The notes: generated from the sequence alone by a model not told the origin. Shown: positions 17,484 through 28,361, numbered from the stretch's first letter. The stretch: DNA of 64,000 nucleotides from Gemmatimonadota bacterium (GCA_002727195.1 PBWH01000023.1:165029-229028), one strand, 5' to 3'. Made by a program: numbers and translations.

Positions 17484-18356
17484 TCAGTCGGTTTCTGAGA
17501 AGAGCCTGAAGCCCTCGCGGACTTCGTTAACGCCTTCGGTGGTTACGGCATAGGGAAACGCTCGTACGGCCGCGCCGCCAACGTTGCCGTCCTTGTCGAT
17601 TGCCGCGTAGGCCATCTGGTGTTCCGCCGAGGAAGGGACGCGGTCGACCAGGTGCCGTACGACGGTTTCGCAGGCTTCCTGAGGCGTTTGTCCCTGACGG
17701 ATCAGAGTGACGATCTGGAAGGCACCGCAGGTGCGGGCGATCTCTTCGCCGCGACCGGTTGCCACGGCGGCGCCGACATCATTGTCTGCGTAGAGGCCGC
17801 AGCCGATCAAAGGGGAGTCGCCCACGCGGCCGGGCAGCTTATAGGCGATCCCGCTGGTCGTGCAGACGGCAGCCAGATCGCCGTTCCCGTCCAGGGCGAG
17901 GGCGCCGATGGTGTCGTGGCTGTCCGCAGGGAGAGTATCGTGGTCTTCGCCCTGTTTGCGCCAGTCTTCCCACGCGCTCCGGGCGTCGGGTGTGAGCATC
18001 TCCTGAGGCTCGAAGCCCTGATCGATCGCGAAATCTCTCGCGCCGTTCCCGACCAGCAACACGTGGTCCGTCGCCTCCATCACGCTTCTCGCGACGGCGG
18101 TCGGCGTCGCGATCCCTTCCAGGCCGGCCACGGCGCCGTATCCGAGGGTGCGTCCATCCATGACTGCGGCATCGACCTGGACGAACCCGGCCGCATTCGG
18201 GTGGCCGCCGTATCCGACGCTGCGGACAGCCGTGTCCAGTTCGGTGACCGTGACCCCGGCGACAGCAGCGTCCATCGCCGATCCGCCGTCCTGTAGGACG
18301 GACCAGGCCTTCTGGTTGGCGTCGTAGCCGAATTTCCAGGTCGAGACGACGAGCAT
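17484..18356 (-). CDS. Ntn-hydrolase, isoaspartyl peptidase/glycosylasparaginase family
   Basis: 290 residues from ATG 18356, one base after the stop of the amidohydrolase gene (TGATATG), so likely translated by coupling. The in-frame codon at 18425 lies inside the upstream gene. The protein starts MLVVSTWKFG and has GGSAMDAAVAGV and GGHPNAAG. The self-cleavage site is in SHDTIGALALD, where Thr should become the N-terminal nucleophile. GRVGDSPLIGCGLYADNDVGA, the Arg/Asp substrate pocket, and a TGRGEEI segment follow. The family removes GlcNAc-Asn links or beta-aspartyl peptides after autoproteolysis. No signal peptide is seen, so it should act in the cytoplasm. Confidence 0.9.
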   Translation of the reverse strand: MLVVSTWKFGYDANQKAWSVLQDGGSAMDAAVAGVTVTELDTAVRSVGYGGHPNAAGFVQVDAAVMDGRTLGYGAVAGLEGIATPTAVARSVMEATDHVLLVGNGARDFAIDQGFEPQEMLTPDARSAWEDWRKQGEDHDTLPADSHDTIGALALDGNGDLAAVCTTSGIAYKLPGRVGDSPLIGCGLYADNDVGAAVATGRGEEIARTCGAFQIVTLIRQGQTPQEACETVVRHLVDRVPSSAEHQMAYAAIDKDGNVGGAAVRAFPYAVTTEGVNEVREGFRLFSETD

Positions 18357-18357
18357 A

Positions 18358-19638
18358 TCAGGCACTGGCCGAGGCGATGTGGGAACGGGTCCCCGGGATG
18401 TCGAAACAGGCGTAGGCATTGTCATACATGATGCGCGTGGCGACGTCGATCGCCTGGCGTTCGGTCAGCAGACCTTCCGCGACCTCTGCCTCGAGCGCAC
18501 GGGTGAACCATCGGCGCATCTGGATCGCATAGGCCATCGCGCTGGTCGGCCAGCCCGTGTCTCCGCCAAAGCCGAACAGTTTGTTCGAGGGAACGGTGTG
18601 GATAAAGCGGCGGACGAAGTCGGCCGAGCTGTAGGGGTCGATCGACCACGCCCAGCAGAGGTCCACCCACACGTTCCCGTAGTGCTTGGCCAGGGCGATC
18701 AATTCCTGACTGTACGGGTAGGCGATGTGCATCAGGACGAAACGGGCCTTCGGATAGGCGGCCAGCAGCGCGCACATGTTCCCGGCCTTGATCCGGCTGA
18801 CCGGCATGCGATCGTTCCCGGCGTAGTAGCCGGTGTGAATCTTGAATGGAAGGTTGTGGTCGATCGCGTGTTCCACGCCGCGTGCCCAGCACCAGTCGCC
18901 GATACAGAGTTGTTCGTCCAGGGAGGCAGATCCGGCCAGGGTGGCCTCGAGCGCACGCGCAGCGTCGTCGTCCGATCGCTCGTGCCAGTCGAGGGTTCGG
19001 CTGTAGGCGTGCTGGGCCTTCACAGCGATCGCACAGCCAGCGTGTTTCGCGAAAATGGCCGCCATCGCCTCGCGTAGGGACTCGAGGTTCGTGACGTCGA
19101 TCCCGGTTTCCTCCGAGATGGTCGCCGGGTCGATCGTGCCGTTGCAGAAGTCTTTCCAGGAAAGGTCGTAGAAGAAGAAGTCTGGTCCGCTGGCGTCTGG
19201 CTCACAGGGCCAGCAGAAGTCATCCGTCTGGATATGGTCCAGGTTCGCCCGATTCTTCAGGATGTCGAAGCGCTGTCCGCCCTGCCTGAGCGCCGAGAGG
19301 TGGTCCTGAGCTGAGACCAGGCCGTCTGCGGTCAGTTCATCCATCCCGTAGAACGTGGACGCGACCAGGCTAACAGCCTCGCCGTACCCGGTCAACTGCG
19401 CCGCTTCCCAGGCGGATCGGATGCCCTCGAATCGGGGCCCGATTTCCTTCGCGGGATCCATCAAGTCTCGCATCGCCTCTGGGCTCGCTCCGGCGGTCTT
19501 CAAGTCCGCAGGCACATAGTTGCCGAACAGATCCTGAAGAATGTCCGGCCCGTTCTCCACCCACTCGGGCTCTTTCCGCAGATGCTCGTGCGTGTCCACC
19601 AGGGGCTGTTGCTCGATGTGGGCAGCCAGATCCGTCAT
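18358..19638 (-). CDS. Amidohydrolase-superfamily metal enzyme
   Basis: 426 residues from ATG 19638, behind GAGGAG. An in-frame start at 19665 lacks this site. The metal-dependent TIM barrel shows VDTHEHLRKEP near the N-terminus (two His ligands), FKIHTGYYAGND mid-protein, FVLMHIAYPYSQEL and KLFGFGGDTGWPT (final Asp). This resembles the amidohydrolase-2 and uronate-isomerase-like branches, which hydrolyse, decarboxylate or isomerise small ring or sugar-acid substrates. It is coupled to the asparaginase-type gene downstream. The specific substrate cannot be told. Confidence 0.85.
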   Translation of the reverse strand: MTDLAAHIEQQPLVDTHEHLRKEPEWVENGPDILQDLFGNYVPADLKTAGASPEAMRDLMDPAKEIGPRFEGIRSAWEAAQLTGYGEAVSLVASTFYGMDELTADGLVSAQDHLSALRQGGQRFDILKNRANLDHIQTDDFCWPCEPDASGPDFFFYDLSWKDFCNGTIDPATISEETGIDVTNLESLREAMAAIFAKHAGCAIAVKAQHAYSRTLDWHERSDDDAARALEATLAGSASLDEQLCIGDWCWARGVEHAIDHNLPFKIHTGYYAGNDRMPVSRIKAGNMCALLAAYPKARFVLMHIAYPYSQELIALAKHYGNVWVDLCWAWSIDPYSSADFVRRFIHTVPSNKLFGFGGDTGWPTSAMAYAIQMRRWFTRALEAEVAEGLLTERQAIDVATRIMYDNAYACFDIPGTRSHIASASA

Positions 19639-19930
19639 GACGTGTCTCCTCGGATGAATGGACACCCAAGATAGCCGGTCAAGAAGGTCGGGACAACGTA
19701 TCCCGACCCTTCACGGGTCGGCAACTGGAGCAAGCGTTCATAGATGTGACAGGTTGTGTGGGGAGCAACATTCCCCGCCTTTGTTTGCCCCTGAAGGTTC
19801 TCCCTCTCCTGCATAGCGGGAGAGGGATGCTTGCGGGCCGGCAGGTTCGCCCACAAGGTGGGTGAGGGCAAGAATCGTCCCGTCCGGTTGGGCCTGGTTG
19901 TATCCATCCCGGCATTTATTCACCGTACAT
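19639..19930. repeat. Gene-free stretch with hairpin repeats
   Basis: No gene is supported. GTCGGGA (19687-19693) pairs with 19701-19707. TCCCTCTCC (19801-19809) pairs with GGAGAGGGA (19819-19827) and is followed by GGGTGAGGGC at 19860-19869. The second element resembles CCCTCTCC-type intergenic repeats seen in many bacteria, and a related copy lies at 37336-37392. Confidence 0.55.
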
Positions 19931-19963
19931 AAAAAAGGCCGAGCCCGTAAGGGCTCGGCCTTT
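19931..19963 (-). terminator. Rho-independent terminator of fdxA
   Basis: A perfect 13-bp stem pairs 19934-19946 with 19951-19963 (core GGCCGAGCCC) around a four-base loop. On the minus strand a run of six Ts (19936-19931) follows. It begins 26 bases after the ferredoxin stop codon. Confidence 0.93.
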
Positions 19964-19989
19964 CCTCTACTCTACCGCCGGAAGCGGGT

Positions 19990-20253
19990 CTATTCGAACG
20001 CCTTGGCGTTTATCTCGATATACTCTTTCCACTCGTCCGGCGTGTCTTCCTCGGCGAAAATGGCTTCAACCGGGCATTCGGGCTCGCAGGCTCCGCAGTC
20101 GATGCACTCTTCCGGGTGGATGTAGAGCATCGGTTTGCGATCTCCCTCAGCGAGGTTCGTCGCATCCGCTTCATAGATGCAGTCAACGGGACAGACTTCA
20201 ACACACGCCCGGTCCATCACATCTACGCACGGCTCTGCGATGATATAGGCCAT
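19990..20253 (-). CDS. fdxA: 7Fe/8Fe-type ferredoxin (FdxA-like)
   Basis: 87 residues. It starts [20 protein letters not shown], the FdxA signature: a Cys followed by a seven-residue gap and CxxxCP, binding a 3Fe-4S or 4Fe-4S cluster. [12 protein letters not shown], the second 4Fe-4S motif, follows. Compared with the actinobacterial FdxA sequence I remember, there is an insert of about 13 residues (around [11 protein letters not shown]) between CIYE and MLYIHP. It carries electrons at low potential in the cytoplasm. The nearby nitrite/sulfite reductase is the obvious client. It has its own promoter (20357-20384) and terminator (19931-19963), so it can be made alone in large amounts. Confidence 0.95.
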   Translation of the reverse strand: MAYIIAEPCVDVMDRACVEVCPVDCIYEADATNLAEGDRKPMLYIHPEECIDCGACEPECPVEAIFAEEDTPDEWKEYIEINAKAFE

Positions 20254-20356
20254 ACTCGTTCACCCCTTTCCCGTAGATCTCTTTGATTGATTGACTGCCT
20301 GATGATTGGTCAAAAAAGCCCGAAAATCAAGCCTCAATCCCTGATTTTCCACGGGG

Positions 20357-20384
20357 AATATATAGTTTCTGCCCTTTTTGTCAA
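20357..20384 (-). promoter_or_regulatory. Sigma70-type promoter of fdxA
   Basis: On the minus strand TTGACA (20384-20379) and TATATT (20362-20357) are separated by 16 bases. Transcription should begin near 20350, giving a leader of about 97 bases. This is the clearest promoter in the window. Confidence 0.82.
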
Positions 20385-20403
20385 CGATCGGGCCGGTTTT
20401 ACA

Positions 20404-20979
20404 CTAACCGCTTAGATTTTCAAGCAGTTGGGCGGGGCTGAAGCCGCTGGAAGCCTTGATATCAACCGTGAGCGGTCGCTTCGGGTCGGAATCCTGGCTG
20501 ACCTCGTAGTCCGTACCCCCGAACAGCTTGGCCAGCACGGGGTCCAGCTCAGCCTTGAGTGCCGCAAAGCCGTCCGCATCGTTCGCGGCCCCCAGACGAT
20601 CGTTGAGGCTGATCTGAAGGGATTCGCCGTTGAAGTTGACCTTGCCCTGAAGACTTGCGTCGCTTGCCAGACGATCAGCGGCCTTCAAGCCGGCGCCGAT
20701 CACCGCCTCGAGGTTCCCTGAGAGCGAGCTGTTGAGGTCACGCTTCCGGGCGTAGAGGAAGCCGAAGCGACCTCCCGTGGTGTCGAGGGCATAGTTGGCT
20801 CGGTGGCCCACCAGGATGGTCTGGGGACCATTCTTGACGTGCGTGTAGTCCGCCACGTCGACGAGAACGTCGTCCTCGGGGGCCGGAATCCAGGTGTTGA
20901 AGACTTCGAACCAGGTATCGGTGGGGACGTCTTCGCCCTGATCCATGAAGATTTTGAAGCTGATTCTGGAGATATCCAT
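20404..20979 (-). CDS. Conserved-looking protein of unknown function next to siroheme reductase
   Basis: 191 residues, starting 16 bases after the reductase stop with AAGAGA upstream. I recognise no family. Visible parts are an N-terminal ~95-residue half (ISRISFKIFMDQGEDVPTDT, FNTWIPAPEDDVLVDVADY), a Gly/Leu stretch and a C-terminal ~80-residue half (VDIKASSGFSPAQLLENLSG). There is no signal peptide, no Cys and no membrane segment, so it should be a soluble cytoplasmic protein. The tight spacing says it is made together with the reductase, perhaps as an accessory or assembly factor. Confidence 0.72.
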   Translation of the reverse strand: MDISRISFKIFMDQGEDVPTDTWFEVFNTWIPAPEDDVLVDVADYTHVKNGPQTILVGHRANYALDTTGGRFGFLYARKRDLNSSLSGNLEAVIGAGLKAADRLASDASLQGKVNFNGESLQISLNDRLGAANDADGFAALKAELDPVLAKLFGGTDYEVSQDSDPKRPLTVDIKASSGFSPAQLLENLSG

Positions 20980-20995
20980 TGTGCGTTCTCTTCGG

Positions 20996-23236
<2,241 letters not shown>

Positions 23237-23314
23237 AACCCGTCACCTGTGGTTTACCCCGCGAACACGAGGCTATTGTTAACTATCCTGATCAATAATA
23301 GATTGTATGTACAT

Positions 23315-23342
23315 AAAGTAAGGGATAAACTGGACTTGTCAA
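23315..23342 (-). promoter_or_regulatory. Possible promoter of the siroheme reductase gene
   Basis: TTGACA (23342-23337) with TACTTT 16 bases on (23320-23315), minus strand. The -10 is weak. A second TTGACA lies at 23355-23350, and the palindrome ATGTACAT at about 23307-23314 could bind a regulator. Confidence 0.45.
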
Positions 23343-23369
23343 CGGGATCTGTCAAGCCATTCCCGCAGC

Positions 23370-24377
23370 CTAACCGCCGATTTGGTACATCTCGACCTTG
23401 CGGAGGGAGTCCGTCTGGCTCGTTCTGAGCTCCGAGTAACGATCCTCTCGCTCCGTCCAGATCTGGGCGATACGGTCTACCAGTTCCGCGTCCGTCGCCC
23501 CGCCTCTCAGGGTCGGCCTTAGATCCGTTCCGGACGAGGCGAACAGACACGTGAAGAGCTGGCCGTCTGTCGACAGGCGCAGCCGCGTGCAATCGCCGCA
23601 GAATGGCTGGGTGACCGAGGCGATGACCCCGATCTCACCCCCGCCGTCGACGTATCGGTATCGTCTGGCGACCTCGCTCGGGTAGTTGGCCTTGGCGGGT
23701 TCGAGAGGCAGGACCTCGTTGATCCGGGAGACGATTTCCTCAGCAGGAACGACGTGATCGAGCTGCCAGTCGTTGCGATTGCCGACGTCCATATACTCGA
23801 TAAACCGGACGATGTGACCGGTTCCGTGGAAGTGCCTGGCCAGGTCGACGAATGTGTGGTCGTTGACGCCTCGCTTGATGACGGCGTTGATCTTGATCGG
23901 AGACAGACTCGCCTGCTCGGCGGCGTCGATTGCGTCGAGGACCACGTCTGGCGAGACATCACGGCCAGCCATCTCACGGAACACAACGGGGTCGAGGGAG
24001 TCGAGTGAGATCGTGATCCGGTTGAGACCGGCGGCTTTGAGACGATCGACCTGATCTCTCAGCAGGACACCGTTGGTGGTCAGGGTGAGGTCGGCGACCT
24101 CGGGCACAGCGGCCAGGGCGCGGATCAAGGTGTCGAGCTTTCGACGGAGCAAGGGCTCACCACCCGTGATCCGTATCTTGCTCACACCGAGTGCGGTTGT
24201 CGCACGGGCGACACGCTCGATCTCTTCGAAGGATAGAATCTGATCACGGGGCAGGAACTCGTAGCGCTCACCGAAGATTTCGGCGGGCATACAGTAAGGA
24301 CAGCGGAAGTTACACCGATCCGTGACGGAGATTCGAAGGTCGTGAAGGGGTCGAGAGAGACGATCGCTGGGGAACAT
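23370..24377 (-). CDS. moaA: GTP 3',8-cyclase MoaA, molybdopterin biosynthesis
   Basis: 335 residues from ATG 24377. The longer frame to 24728 is a shadow of the pentapeptide gene. A radical-SAM CNFRCPYC cluster site lies near residue 20, then GGEPLLRRKL. The second 4Fe-4S site is CGDCTRLRLSTDGQLFTC, and the protein ends in the double glycine IGG required by the family. It converts GTP to 3',8-cyclo-GTP, the first step of molybdenum cofactor synthesis, in the cytoplasm. It follows the pentapeptide-repeat gene by 31 bases and likely shares its promoter. moaB is 12 kb away. Confidence 0.96.
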   Translation of the reverse strand: MFPSDRLSRPLHDLRISVTDRCNFRCPYCMPAEIFGERYEFLPRDQILSFEEIERVARATTALGVSKIRITGGEPLLRRKLDTLIRALAAVPEVADLTLTTNGVLLRDQVDRLKAAGLNRITISLDSLDPVVFREMAGRDVSPDVVLDAIDAAEQASLSPIKINAVIKRGVNDHTFVDLARHFHGTGHIVRFIEYMDVGNRNDWQLDHVVPAEEIVSRINEVLPLEPAKANYPSEVARRYRYVDGGGEIGVIASVTQPFCGDCTRLRLSTDGQLFTCLFASSGTDLRPTLRGGATDAELVDRIAQIWTEREDRYSELRTSQTDSLRKVEMYQIGG

Positions 24378-24408
24378 CGTGTGATCGGCCCGGGGAGGGC
24401 CGCAACGA

Positions 24409-24990
24409 TCAGTAGGTTTCGGCCATGGTGATCGCACCGTCGAACTGAGCTTTGTCGACGATGGCACCACGGATTTTGGCTTCGTAGAGGTAGGTTCCGG
24501 AGAGGTTGGCGCCCCGGAGGTCGACCCCGCGGAAGTCGGTCGCGTTGACGACCGCGTTCGACAGGTTGGCGTTCCTGAAAGAGGTGGCTCGCCCGGATTC
24601 GTTCGGGAACGACGCCTCGACGACGCCCAAACGCGCCGTGGACAGGTCAGCACCCTCGAAATCTGCACCGCCGACGTTTGCTCCGGACAGGAAGGCGAAC
24701 ACCATGGTCGCGCCCTTGAGGTTCGCACCCAGCATGTCGGAAGCGACGAGGTAGGCCTTTGTCAGGTCGGCACCCGACAGGTTGGCGCCCCTCAGGTTGG
24801 CCTCGTGCAGCCGGGTCTCCACCATTCTGCAGTTCGACAGGTTGGCGCCGGACAGATCCGCCCGCGAAAGGTCGTAGCCCGAAAGGTCCGAACCGGACAG
24901 ATCCAGCCCTTTGAGGTCCTCTCCAGCAAGGGTCGAGGTCTCAGCGAGACGAGCGAGCACCTGCTCCTTCGACAGGATGGATTCAGCCAT
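24409..24990 (-). CDS. Pentapeptide-repeat protein
   Basis: 193 residues. After an ~20-residue helical start (LSKEQVLARLAETSTLAGED) almost the whole protein is A(N/D)LSG-type pentapeptides, e.g. LDLSGSDLSGYDLSRADLSG and later LRGANLSGADLTKAYL. It should fold as a right-handed quadrilateral beta-helix. Some family members mimic DNA and protect gyrase; most have no known role. It is the first gene of a unit with moaA behind a good promoter. No membrane segment or signal peptide is present. Confidence 0.93.
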   Translation of the reverse strand: MAESILSKEQVLARLAETSTLAGEDLKGLDLSGSDLSGYDLSRADLSGANLSNCRMVETRLHEANLRGANLSGADLTKAYLVASDMLGANLKGATMVFAFLSGANVGGADFEGADLSTARLGVVEASFPNESGRATSFRNANLSNAVVNATDFRGVDLRGANLSGTYLYEAKIRGAIVDKAQFDGAITMAETY

Positions 24991-25040
24991 CCGATCCTCC
25001 GTGAAAACAGTAAAAAAGCGCTATTGCCGAACCGAAGCTG

Positions 25041-25068
25041 AATATATAGTACTGCGCATACCCGTCAA
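25041..25068 (-). promoter_or_regulatory. Sigma70-type promoter of pentapeptide-moaA unit
   Basis: TTGACG (25068-25063), a 16-base spacer and TATATT (25046-25041) on the minus strand, with an expected start near 25034 and a leader of about 44 bases. The spacing and -10 match the fdxA promoter. Confidence 0.75.
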
Positions 25069-25114
25069 CGCTAAATGCGTGATTTTAAAGGCCGAAAGCG
25101 GATAATCAAAGGCA

Positions 25115-25330
25115 AACCACTAAAGCACGAAGACACGAAGAAGCGAAGGAAAGCAAAGGCAGGAATACGACGCGATGTAACAACCCCGAAGGGGTTGCGA
25201 AATACAGCCCGGGGTTGCCGCAGGCTACCCCGGGACATCGCGGCCGGTTCTACATTTGGCGCCGCTGTCTGCAGGAGGGAACTCCCTGATCGTGGGCCCC
25301 GGCGCCCCTTCACACCGTCGAATATAGCCA
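25115..25330 (+). repeat. Composite dispersed repeat upstream of the M28 peptidase gene
   Basis: The 356-base gap before the peptidase carries no gene. It begins with the ACCAC(...)ACGAAGAC-type 9-base-periodic repeat (25115-25155). Two stem-loops then pair CAACCCC with GGGGTTG (25182-25199) and CCCGGGGT with its complement (around 25209-25235). This paired-hairpin layout resembles intergenic repeats I recall from large environmental genomes. Confidence 0.6.
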
Positions 25331-25346
25331 CCCACACGGAGCACAA

Positions 25347-26765
25347 ATGCCAACCAACCCATACCTCGACATCGACCGCCTCATGCTCGGCGACATCCAT
25401 ACCTCGTCCGAGACCATGGACAACCTGACAGTCCTCTGTGACGACTTCGGATCTCGCTTTGGGGGTACACCAGGTGAGCGTCAGGCGGCCGATTTCTTCC
25501 GCGACAAGTTCAAGGAATACGGGCTCAAGAAGTCCCGTAAGGAGCCCTACCGATACGCCTCGTGGCGTCGCGGCCAGACGACCCTCGAGATTACGTCGCC
25601 GATCAAGCGCGAGATTTCCTGCATCGCCCTCCCATACTGCCCCAGCGCCAACCTGACCGCCGAGCTCGTGTCGGTCGGTGACGGGATGCCGAGAGATTTC
25701 GAGGCCGCTGGACGGAAACTGCGTGGCAAGATCGTGATGGCCACAAGCGGATCGGCGACCGGCCATCGCTTCGTTCACCGGTCGGAGAAATACGCGAGGA
25801 GCGCGCTGGCCGGGGCGGTCGGGTTCGTGTTCATGAACCACTACGATGGGCTGGGACCCGCCACGGGGAGCATCGCGGACAACCAGGAGGCGATTATCCC
25901 GGGGATCTCGGTATCTAAGGAGGATGGGTCGTTCCTGCAGCGACTGATGGCCCGGAAGGGGTCGGTCACGATCCGGATCAAGGCGCGGAATAGGACTTCA
26001 GAGAAGACGTCTTGGAACGTGGTGGCTGAGCTGCCGGGAAATACGCATCCCGATGAGTGGATACTCGCCGGCTGCCACTACGACGGCCACGACATCTCGC
26101 AGGGCGCGATGGACCCCGTATCCGGAATGGTGTGCGTGCAGGAGGCTGCTCGCGTACTCCAGAAATACGCGGGCGATCAGCTTGGATGTGGCATACGGTT
26201 TATCGCGTTCGGTACTGAGGAGATCGGGCTGATCGGTGCGAAGAACTACGTTGCGCAGCACGCGGACGAGCTCGACCAGATTCGCCTCTACATCAACATG
26301 GATTCTGCCGGTGGCGGTGGGCGCAAGGGGATCGTGATGCACAGACGCCCTGAACTGGATGCCTTCTTCGCGAACGCTCGCGCAGAGATGAAATACGACA
26401 TGCCCTACGGCCAGGGCATGTCAGCCTTCTCCGACCATTTCCCGTTCTTCGAAGCCGGCGTCGCGACCTGCGGGATGGGGGACGTTGAAGGCGTCTTCAC
26501 CGGTCGCGGATACGGTCACACCGCCCACGACACCCTCGACAAGATCAAGCTCGCCGATTTACGCGAAGCCTCATCCGTCCTGTCGCGGCTGCTGCTCAGG
26601 ATCTCGTGCACGAAGGAATGGCCAACAAAACGCTGGACCGAAAAGCAGGCGGAGCGAATGATGAAGAAAGACGCGAGCCTGGAGATCGTGAAAGTCGAAG
26701 CGGATCTGGTGAAACTGTATAGAAGAAGGAACCGCAGAGGACGCAGAGAAAAGAACCACGGATAA
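25347..26765 (+). CDS. M28-family zinc aminopeptidase with PA domain
   Basis: 472 residues; GGAG precedes the ATG. Residues ~110-225 look like an inserted PA (protease-associated) domain. The co-catalytic zinc site follows: AGCHYDGHDISQGAMDPVSG (His and bridging Asp), GTEEIGLIGAKN (catalytic Glu and ligand), NMDSAGGG (Asp) and GHTAHDTLDK (last His). It should remove N-terminal amino acids or act on small peptides. No signal peptide is seen, so it is probably cytoplasmic. The final residues (about YRRRNRRGRREKNHG) are encoded by a dispersed repeat, so the natural C-terminus was replaced or extended. Confidence 0.92.
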   Translation: MPTNPYLDIDRLMLGDIHTSSETMDNLTVLCDDFGSRFGGTPGERQAADFFRDKFKEYGLKKSRKEPYRYASWRRGQTTLEITSPIKREISCIALPYCPSANLTAELVSVGDGMPRDFEAAGRKLRGKIVMATSGSATGHRFVHRSEKYARSALAGAVGFVFMNHYDGLGPATGSIADNQEAIIPGISVSKEDGSFLQRLMARKGSVTIRIKARNRTSEKTSWNVVAELPGNTHPDEWILAGCHYDGHDISQGAMDPVSGMVCVQEAARVLQKYAGDQLGCGIRFIAFGTEEIGLIGAKNYVAQHADELDQIRLYINMDSAGGGGRKGIVMHRRPELDAFFANARAEMKYDMPYGQGMSAFSDHFPFFEAGVATCGMGDVEGVFTGRGYGHTAHDTLDKIKLADLREASSVLSRLLLRISCTKEWPTKRWTEKQAERMMKKDASLEIVKVEADLVKLYRRRNRRGRREKNHG

Positions 26766-26920
26766 CACGGAATACACGGAAAGAGATGACAAAGGAGCCC
26801 CGGACGGGGCGACCGCCAGTAGCCCAGGGTGATGCCGAAGCGCCAGCGAAGGTGGAACCCTGGGTACACGAGCAAGTGAGAGTGAGGAGCCGCACTGAGC
26901 AGTCAGTCTGCAGGAGAATA
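26730..26920 (+). repeat. Composite dispersed repeat overlapping the end of the peptidase gene
   Basis: Copies of the ACCAC/ACGGA-type 9-base-periodic repeat run from 26730 to 26784, the first inside the peptidase reading frame. They are followed by GAGCCCCGGACGGGGCGAC (26796-26814), with CCCCG/CGGGG arms, and by an arm pair AGCCCAGGGT / ACCCTGGGT at about 26822-26872. No gene lies in the gap. Confidence 0.6.
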
Positions 26921-26966
26921 GCCCTCGGCGCCAGCTGACCGACCTCTTAGACACAGGATTCCCGAT

Positions 26967-28361
26967 ATGCCCGACCAACCCAACTTCATCCTGTTCATGA
27001 CCGACCAGCAGCGAGGCGACTGCCTCTCGGCCGACGGTCATCCCTGTCTGCTGACCCCCGTGATGGACAGCATCGGCGGTGGGGGAACCCGTTTCCGACG
27101 TGCCTACACGACCTGTCCATCCTGCGTCCCTGCCCGACGCACGCTACTGTCCGGCCAGAAGCCGTTCAACAACCAGATGGTGGGGATGACCTCATCGCCC
27201 TGGGAACCCCCGACCACAATGGGTCACGAGCTGCAGAAAGCCGGCTACCAGACCGCGATCGTGGGGCGACAGATGCATCAGTATCGGCCCGACAGCCACT
27301 ACGGGTTCGAATACATGCGGGAGGACTACGGACAGTATCTGAACGAGAACCAACCGAACGGGGGAGGCGGCATCCGCGGAGGCGGGATCTCGTCGAACGG
27401 GTGGACCGCGGCGCCCTGGCACCTGGACGACCACCTGCACATGTCGCACTACGTCGTCAACGAGGCGCTCGAGTTCCTGCAGAACAGGGACCGGTCCCGG
27501 CCCTTCTTCCTGTGCGTGTCATTCGCTGCCCCCCATCCGCCGCTGACCCCGCCAGCGTTCTACATGGATCGTTATCTGCGGATGGACCTGCCCGGGCCGT
27601 ATATCGGAGACTGGGCCACGCCGCCTGAGAACGGCGGAATTGGGCTCGATATCGAGCGGCCTACAGTCGACCTAAAAGGGGAGGCCTTCCGGTCAGCAGC
27701 AGCCGGATACTTCGGGCTGATCAACCACGTGGACGATCAGATCTACCGCGTGATCGATGTGTTGAAGCGAGGCCGCCGTGAATTCGGTGATACGGTGACC
27801 ATGCATTGCGCCGATCACGGTGAGATGCTCGGCGATCACTACCTGTTCCGTAAGACGTTCGCCTACGAAGCATCAGCACGCGTGCCGCTGCTCATGTCGA
27901 TGCCTGCCTCGTTCGGTTTTCCACGCGATCAGGTGAGCAATACGCCCGTCTGTCTCGAGGACATCATGCCTACGGTCCTGGACCTCGCAGGATGCGAGAT
28001 TCCCGAGAACGTGGACGGCAAGAGCCTGGTCCCGATTCTGCGCGGCGACGATTCACCGAATGTGCGTGACGTCCTGCACGGCGAACATGCCCGCTGCTAC
28101 GACGACGTCTTCAACAATCACTTCCTGACCGATGGGCGTGAGAAGTTCATCTGGCTGTCGCACACGGGCCAGGAACTCCTGTTCGATCTCGAGAACGATC
28201 CGCAGGAGATGCACAACCTGGCGACGGATTCGAATGAATCGCGCGTGAAGGTCTGGCGCGACCGGATGGTCGACGAGCTGAAGGATCGCCCGGAGGGATT
28301 CGTAGAAGGGGGCAAACTGGTCGCAGGAAAGACCCACGTCCCGATCCCACCGTCCGTCTGA
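26967..28361 (+). CDS. Type I sulfatase (formylglycine-dependent)
   Basis: 464 residues. It starts PNFILFMTDQQRGDCLSADG, the metal-binding N-terminus of the alkaline phosphatase/sulfatase fold. The catalytic motif is SCVPARRTLLSGQ, a C-x-P-x-R site whose Cys must be oxidised to formylglycine. HCADHGEMLGDHYLF supplies further metal ligands. It hydrolyses sulfate esters or related phosphonate esters. No signal peptide is seen. No formylglycine-generating enzyme or anSME is in the window, so activation must come from elsewhere. Sulfatases of this form are abundant in marine polysaccharide degraders. Confidence 0.93.
   Translation: MPDQPNFILFMTDQQRGDCLSADGHPCLLTPVMDSIGGGGTRFRRAYTTCPSCVPARRTLLSGQKPFNNQMVGMTSSPWEPPTTMGHELQKAGYQTAIVGRQMHQYRPDSHYGFEYMREDYGQYLNENQPNGGGGIRGGGISSNGWTAAPWHLDDHLHMSHYVVNEALEFLQNRDRSRPFFLCVSFAAPHPPLTPPAFYMDRYLRMDLPGPYIGDWATPPENGGIGLDIERPTVDLKGEAFRSAAAGYFGLINHVDDQIYRVIDVLKRGRREFGDTVTMHCADHGEMLGDHYLFRKTFAYEASARVPLLMSMPASFGFPRDQVSNTPVCLEDIMPTVLDLAGCEIPENVDGKSLVPILRGDDSPNVRDVLHGEHARCYDDVFNNHFLTDGREKFIWLSHTGQELLFDLENDPQEMHNLATDSNESRVKVWRDRMVDELKDRPEGFVEGGKLVAGKTHVPIPPSV

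Noticed and set aside
25115-25165. Possible CRISPR-like or tandem-repeat array
   Set aside because: The 9-base units are contiguous and imperfect, without spacers, and no cas gene is near.
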